From assembly GCA_023150875.1 (NCBI GenBank), contig JAKLKC010000005.1, forward strand, positions 62,001-126,000: DNA of 64,000 bases, read 5' to 3'. Below the pieces are notes generated by a model. The model was not told where the DNA came from and did no database searches. It saw only the letters and a program-made list of their open reading frames with translations. A program made the translations under genes and the position numbers. How positions within the stretch are numbered: the first letter of the stretch is position 1; the number at the start of each line of letters is the position of its first letter. The DNA is from Myxococcota bacterium. GTDB taxonomy: Bacteria; Myxococcota_A; UBA796; UBA9615; JAKLKC01. This document shows, piece after piece, positions 60,741-64,000 of this stretch.

Positions 60741-60798
60741 GTCAGGGGCCCCCGGCCCGCGAGGGTTGCGGCCGCCGGCTGCGGCTGGTCCCCGGGCC

Positions 60799-62712
60799 TC
60801 ACGGACCGAACCCCCGCACCAGGGAGCCCACGGTGAGGTTCCAACCGTCCACCATCACGAAGAGGAGGAGCTTGAACGGAAGGGAGATCATCGCGGGCGG
60901 CAGGACCATCATGCCCATGGCCAGCAGGGTGGTGGCGACGATCATGTCCACCACCAGGAACGGGATGTAGATCAGGAACCCGATCTCGAAGGCCGTCTTG
61001 AGCTCGCTGATGATGAAGGCCGGGATCAGGGTGGCGCTGGGGACCTCGTCCCGGGTCGCGGGGCGGGTGGACGACGACAGGCCCAGGAAGAGCTCCAGGT
61101 CCGCCTTGCGGGTGTGGCGGAACATGAACTCCCGGACGGGGGTCATGGCGCGGCCCAGGGCCTCCTCCTCGCCGATGCTGCCGGACTGGAAGGGGACCAG
61201 GGCGTCCTCGTTCACCCGCGTCATCACCGGGCTCATGATGAACCAGGTGAGGAACAGGGCCAGCCCGACGAGGACCTGGTTGGGCGGGGTGTTCTGGATC
61301 CCGATGGCCTGTCTCAGGAAGCTGAACACCACGATGAGACGGGTGAAGCAGGTGAGGGTGATGAGCAGCGCCGGCGCCAGGCTCATCACCGTGAGCAGCA
61401 CCACGATCCGTGTCGCCAGGGAGGGTGTGACCGTCTCGCGGATCACGGGGGCGAGGCTGAGCTCCGGGTCCCCCGCCGCCAGGGCCCATCCCGGCGCGGC
61501 CAGGCATGCCACGGGGATGGCGAGGAGCAGCAGGGTGGCGATCCACGGGGGGCGGCGCACCCGGGGGGCGTCGGCGACCGGAGCGCCGCCCGCGGGGTTC
61601 CGGGGCGGGGCGGCGGCCTCCGGGCGGGAGGGAGGCGCAGGGTCGGGCTCCGCGCTGGCCCGGGCACGCTCCCGGGCGCGCCTCACCTCGTCCATGGCCT
61701 TGCGGGCGGCCCGGGTCCACTCCCCCTTCGGCTCCGCCTGCGCCCCCTCGTCGGCGACCTCGAACATGGGATCCCGGGGGCGAGCCGCCGCGGGCGGGCG
61801 GTCCCGACGGGCGTGGGTGCCGTCCCGCGGTGACGGCGCCGGGCCACGGGGCGGGATCGGGCCGGGCTCCACCTCGTCCCAGCGGACCTCGACGTCCTCG
61901 GAGGCGAGGCCCTCCCCGGCGCCGGGGGACTCCTCCCACGAGGTCAGGAGGTCCACCCTCTCGGGGCCGATCCCCACGACGAGGGTGCGGTGGTGGACCC
62001 GGAGGAGCGCCACGCCCGCGCGGGCGTTCAGCATCCTGAGCCCCCGCAGCTCCAGCCCGTCCCCCCGGCCCGGGAGGACCCGGGTGGTCCGGAGCCACGC
62101 CGCGAGCCAGGCCGGCGCCCGGGGCGAGGCGGCCGTGGCGCGGAGGGCCAGGGCCAGCCCCGCCACCAGCGCCAGGCCCAGCAGGATCCGGCCCAGCGCA
62201 CCCAGGGAGAGCGCCGTCGCCCCCGCTCCCTCCGGGGCGGGGACCGGCGCCGGAGCCGGCGCGAGCAGGGGATCGGCGGGGGGCGGCGGGGCGGCGACCG
62301 GCTCGGCCCCTGCGGACGCCAGGGCGGCGGCGACGTCGGCGGGAAGGGGCTCCAGGGCCGGCGCCCGGGCGGGCGGCGGCGCCGGGGCGGGCTCCCGGGG
62401 AGGCGACGCGACCGTCCGGCTCCCCCGGGAGGCCCCGCGCCACGCCCTCCGGGGGGCGGGACCGGCCACCTCGCCCGAGGCCCCGCCGGCGGCGGCCCGG
62501 GCGACCGACGGCTCCCCCACCGGGGGCAGCGGGGTCGGAGCCGCGATCCCCTCGGGGGACGCCGACGCGACCCGAACCACCCCCTCCCCTCCCTCCACGA
62601 CGGTGGGGACCTCTCCACCGGGAGCGTGCCCCTCCTGGGCCCACGCCGCCCCCGACACCATCCAACCTACCGCCGCCAACCAGGCCGCCCGCCTCCAACT
62701 CCCGACCTCCAT
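60799..62712 (-). CDS. FliO::FliP fusion protein of the flagellar export apparatus
   Basis: One frame of 637 codons from the ATG at 62710-62712 (GGAGGATGC before it). Residues 1-26 are a signal-like helix, 27-165 a Pro/Ala-rich stretch, about 165-190 a transmembrane helix, then the FliO cytoplasmic domain (RTTRVLPGRGDGLELRGLRMLNARAGVALLRVHHRTLVVGIGPERVDLL). After a polar linker, residues about 385-637 are FliP: an internal signal-peptide-like helix (LLLLAIPVACLAAPGWALA), LLITLTCFTRLIVVFSFLRQAIGIQNTPPNQVLVGLALFLTWFIM, SELKTAFEIGFLIYIPFLVVDM and the C-terminal VDGWNLTVGSL. Normally fliO and fliP are separate. The frame is open further upstream: a second start at 62958 would add a His/Glu/Gly-rich leader (see findings). 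Confidence 0.88.
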   Translation of the reverse strand: MEVGSWRRAAWLAAVGWMVSGAAWAQEGHAPGGEVPTVVEGGEGVVRVASASPEGIAAPTPLPPVGEPSVARAAAGGASGEVAGPAPRRAWRGASRGSRTVASPPREPAPAPPPARAPALEPLPADVAAALASAGAEPVAAPPPPADPLLAPAPAPVPAPEGAGATALSLGALGRILLGLALVAGLALALRATAASPRAPAWLAAWLRTTRVLPGRGDGLELRGLRMLNARAGVALLRVHHRTLVVGIGPERVDLLTSWEESPGAGEGLASEDVEVRWDEVEPGPIPPRGPAPSPRDGTHARRDRPPAAARPRDPMFEVADEGAQAEPKGEWTRAARKAMDEVRRARERARASAEPDPAPPSRPEAAAPPRNPAGGAPVADAPRVRRPPWIATLLLLAIPVACLAAPGWALAAGDPELSLAPVIRETVTPSLATRIVVLLTVMSLAPALLITLTCFTRLIVVFSFLRQAIGIQNTPPNQVLVGLALFLTWFIMSPVMTRVNEDALVPFQSGSIGEEEALGRAMTPVREFMFRHTRKADLELFLGLSSSTRPATRDEVPSATLIPAFIISELKTAFEIGFLIYIPFLVVDMIVATTLLAMGMMVLPPAMISLPFKLLLFVMVDGWNLTVGSLVRGFGP

Positions 62713-62968
62713 GCATCCTCCACGGGCCCCTCCCGGCCCCCCCCTCGCCTCCCCCGTCATCCCGCGCCCGTGCCCGTGCCCGCGCCCGAGCCCGCGCCCG
62801 TGCCCGTGTTCGTGCCCGTGTTCGTGCCCGTGTTCGTGCCCGTGTTCGTGCCCGTGTTCGTGCCCGTGCCCCTGTTCGTGCCCGTGCCCGTGTTCGTGTT
62901 CGTGTTCGTGTTCGTGCCCCCGCCCGCGCCCGCCCGCCTCGAATATCCCGGGATGCATCACCACCTCC
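62713..62968 (-). other. Gap between fliN and the FliO::FliP gene, possible alternative N-terminus
   Basis: 256 bases that are in frame with the FliO::FliP gene without a stop. Near the fliN end an ATG (62956-62958) follows GGGAGGTGGTG, a near-perfect ribosome site, and only 10 bases separate it from the fliN stop. If used, it adds 82 residues (MHPGIFEAGG, then a HEHG-type repeat, then MTGEARGG). Otherwise the stretch is a non-coding repeat spacer. See the repeat feature and findings. Confidence 0.5.
62761..62938. repeat. GTGCCC/GTGTTC tandem repeat (12-base period)
   Basis: Plus strand units are CGTGCCCGTGTT repeated about five times without change, flanked by CGTGCCCGTGCCCGCGCCC and GTGTTCGTGTTC variants. 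On the minus strand in the FliO::FliP frame it spells His-Glu-His-Gly units. The unit length keeps the frame open whatever the copy number. Confidence 0.9.
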
Positions 62969-63313
62969 CTACTCCCTACCCAAGTTCTCGATCCTCTCCC
63001 TGGGCGGAAGGATATCGACGATCCGGATCCCCAGCCGGTCATCCACCACCACCACCTCCCCCCGGGCCAGGACCCGGTCGTTGACCACCAGGTCCAGGGG
63101 CTCGTCCACCCCCTTGTTCAGCTCGATGATGGAGTTCGGACCCAGGCGGAGGAGGTCCTTGACCAGCACCTTCTTCTGCCCGAGCCTCACCACCAGCTCC
63201 AGGGGCACGTCGAGGATCATCTCGATCCCCGCCTCCTTCCCCGCCGCGGCCCCCCGGGCGGGCAGGTCCCGCTCGTCCGCGTGGACGCCACCGCCCGCCA
63301 CCGTGTCACTCAT
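62969..63313 (-). CDS. fliN: Flagellar motor switch protein FliN
   Basis: A 114-residue protein with the SpoA/FliN core: EMILDVPLELVVRLGQKKVLVKDLLRLGPNSIIELNKGVDEPLDLVVNDRVLARGEVVVVDDRLGIRIVDIL. It forms the lower C-ring of the motor switch together with FliM. The N-terminal 35 residues are variable (SDTVAGGGVHADERDL). ATG at 63311-63313 follows GGAGGTGCCC and lies inside the end of fliM (overlap of 8 bases). Confidence 0.96.
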   Translation of the reverse strand: MSDTVAGGGVHADERDLPARGAAAGKEAGIEMILDVPLELVVRLGQKKVLVKDLLRLGPNSIIELNKGVDEPLDLVVNDRVLARGEVVVVDDRLGIRIVDILPPRERIENLGRE

Positions 63314-64000
63314 GGGCACCTCCCGTCACCACGCCTTGGAGTTGGACCGCCCGGCGGCCGCCGCTGGCGCCGAGCACGGCGTCCCAGCGGGGCACCCCCT
63401 CGACCGTCACCCGCACCCGGGGCGTGTCGTCCAGGCTCAGCACGTCCCCGACCCGGATCCCGAGGAGGTCCCGGACCTTCAGCGGGCGGGGTGACATCTC
63501 GGCGACGAGGCTCACGGGCATCTCCCGGAGCCGCGCCTCCATCGCCGGGACCGCCACCCGCTCCCGGGCGCTCCGCACGGCCTTCACGCCCCGGGTGAGC
63601 CACTCCGGCACCACCACCGCCATCTCTCCGAGGTCGGCGGCGGGGGTGATGGCGCGGTAGCGGGCCACCACCACCGTGGTCCGTTCGGAGATCGCCCGGC
63701 AGGCTCGGGGATCGGCCTCGCACTTCCGCATCTCGAACCGCTGGGGCTCCCGCTCGCTCCACGACCGCGCCAGGCCGCCCAGGTAGCGACGGGCGAGGCG
63801 CCCCGCGATCCGCAGGTCGATGGACGAGGGGGCCCGGTCCATGACCGCGCTGGTCGGGGCCACCTGTCCGCGGGCGGTCGCTCCCCCCATGATCCCCTCC
63901 ACCACCGGGTAGAGCAGGCCGGGCTCCAGGGCCAGCAGGCCGTCCCCGGCCACCAGGGGCGCGACGAAGGCCACGAAGGCGAGGGGCCGCTCGTTGACCC
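63306..64000 (-). CDS. fliM: Flagellar motor switch protein FliM (partial, 5' part outside window)
   Basis: The C-terminal 231 residues are visible; the frame continues to the window edge. It shows the FliM middle domain (LLALEPGLLYPVVEGIMGGATARG, with DRAPSSIDLRIAGRLARRYLGGLARSWSE) and the C-terminal SpoA domain (MPVSLVAEMSPRPLKVRDLLGIRVGDVLSLDDTPRVRVTVEGVPRWDAVLGASGGRRAVQLQ). Before residue GTG 63972-63974 the frame reads VNERPLAFVAF, as expected inside FliM, so that codon is not the start. The CheY-binding N-terminus is off window. First gene in the visible flagellar operon. Confidence 0.92.
   Translation of the reverse strand, partial: VNERPLAFVAFVAPLVAGDGLLALEPGLLYPVVEGIMGGATARGQVAPTSAVMDRAPSSIDLRIAGRLARRYLGGLARSWSEREPQRFEMRKCEADPRACRAISERTTVVVARYRAITPAADLGEMAVVVPEWLTRGVKAVRSARERVAVPAMEARLREMPVSLVAEMSPRPLKVRDLLGIRVGDVLSLDDTPRVRVTVEGVPRWDAVLGASGGRRAVQLQGVVTGGAHE

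Noticed and set aside
1-64000. tRNA, rRNA, riboswitch or phage/insertion-sequence genes
   Set aside because: No T-loop-like GTTCGAATC with matching stems, no rRNA landmark and no transposase or integrase motif was noticed; almost all sequence is taken by protein genes. A covariance-model search would settle small RNAs.

Overview
The window is very GC-rich DNA with almost no intergenic space. It most likely comes from a Myxococcota-type (former Deltaproteobacteria) Gram-negative, flagellated bacterium. The grounds are the many secreted lipoproteins built from MopE-type Asp/Cys-rich repeats on Asp-Asp-Asp-Thr linkers, one such protein ending in a MYXO-CTERM-like sorting tail, and a complete run of flagellar export genes. 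I see no rRNA, tRNA, CRISPR array, insertion sequence or phage gene.

Layout. 1-6.7 kb: the start of a YceD-like gene running off the left edge, a TPR/barrel-like protein, a UDPGP-type uridylyltransferase, a TusA-DsrE sulfur-relay pair, and two coupled M16 proteases (one active, one lacking the zinc motif). 6.8-16.6 kb: an HD-GYP protein, a MopE/MYXO-CTERM protein, a macro-domain::HAD fusion, a HEAT-like lipoprotein, an eight-repeat MopE lipoprotein, purF and recX. 16.8-31 kb: two paralogous MopE + beta-propeller lipoproteins, a hybrid histidine kinase, a PKD/ASH-like lipoprotein, a response regulator, a parallel beta-helix protein and a PhoD-like lipoprotein coupled to a cytosine deaminase. 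32-41.4 kb: small housekeeping and unknown genes (VOC, DUF488, DUF1801, SRPBCC, DUF3006, ComEC-like metallo-hydrolase, VIT-like transporter, lipocalin-like protein, methyltransferase). 41.4-51.2 kb: a long MopE lipoprotein and a four-gene glycan operon whose centre is a glycosyltransferase fused to a radical SAM/SPASM enzyme. 51.4-53.5 kb: a degenerate sensor-kinase-like protein and a lamin-tail lipoprotein with a long DDDVS linker. 53.6-64 kb: a nested inverted-repeat element, flhF, an HI0933-type flavoprotein on the opposite strand, then flhA, flhB, fliR, fliQ, a fliO::fliP fusion, fliN and the 3' part of fliM, all transcribed leftwards.

How the genes relate. The flagellar genes form one tightly packed operon (fliM-N-OP-Q-R-flhB-flhA). 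The glycan operon lies about 10 kb away on the same strand; a role in surface or flagellar glycosylation is possible but unproven. The secreted MopE-type lipoproteins share architecture (lipobox, acidic linker, calcium/metal-binding repeats, variable C-terminal domain) and look like a lineage-specific family of surface proteins. The least expected items are the glycosyltransferase::radical SAM fusion, the macro::HAD fusion, the FliO::FliP fusion with a His/Glu/Gly-coding repeat in front of it, and a DUF3006-like lipoprotein with no stop codon of its own. All functions are inferred from motifs and composition by eye; no database search was run.
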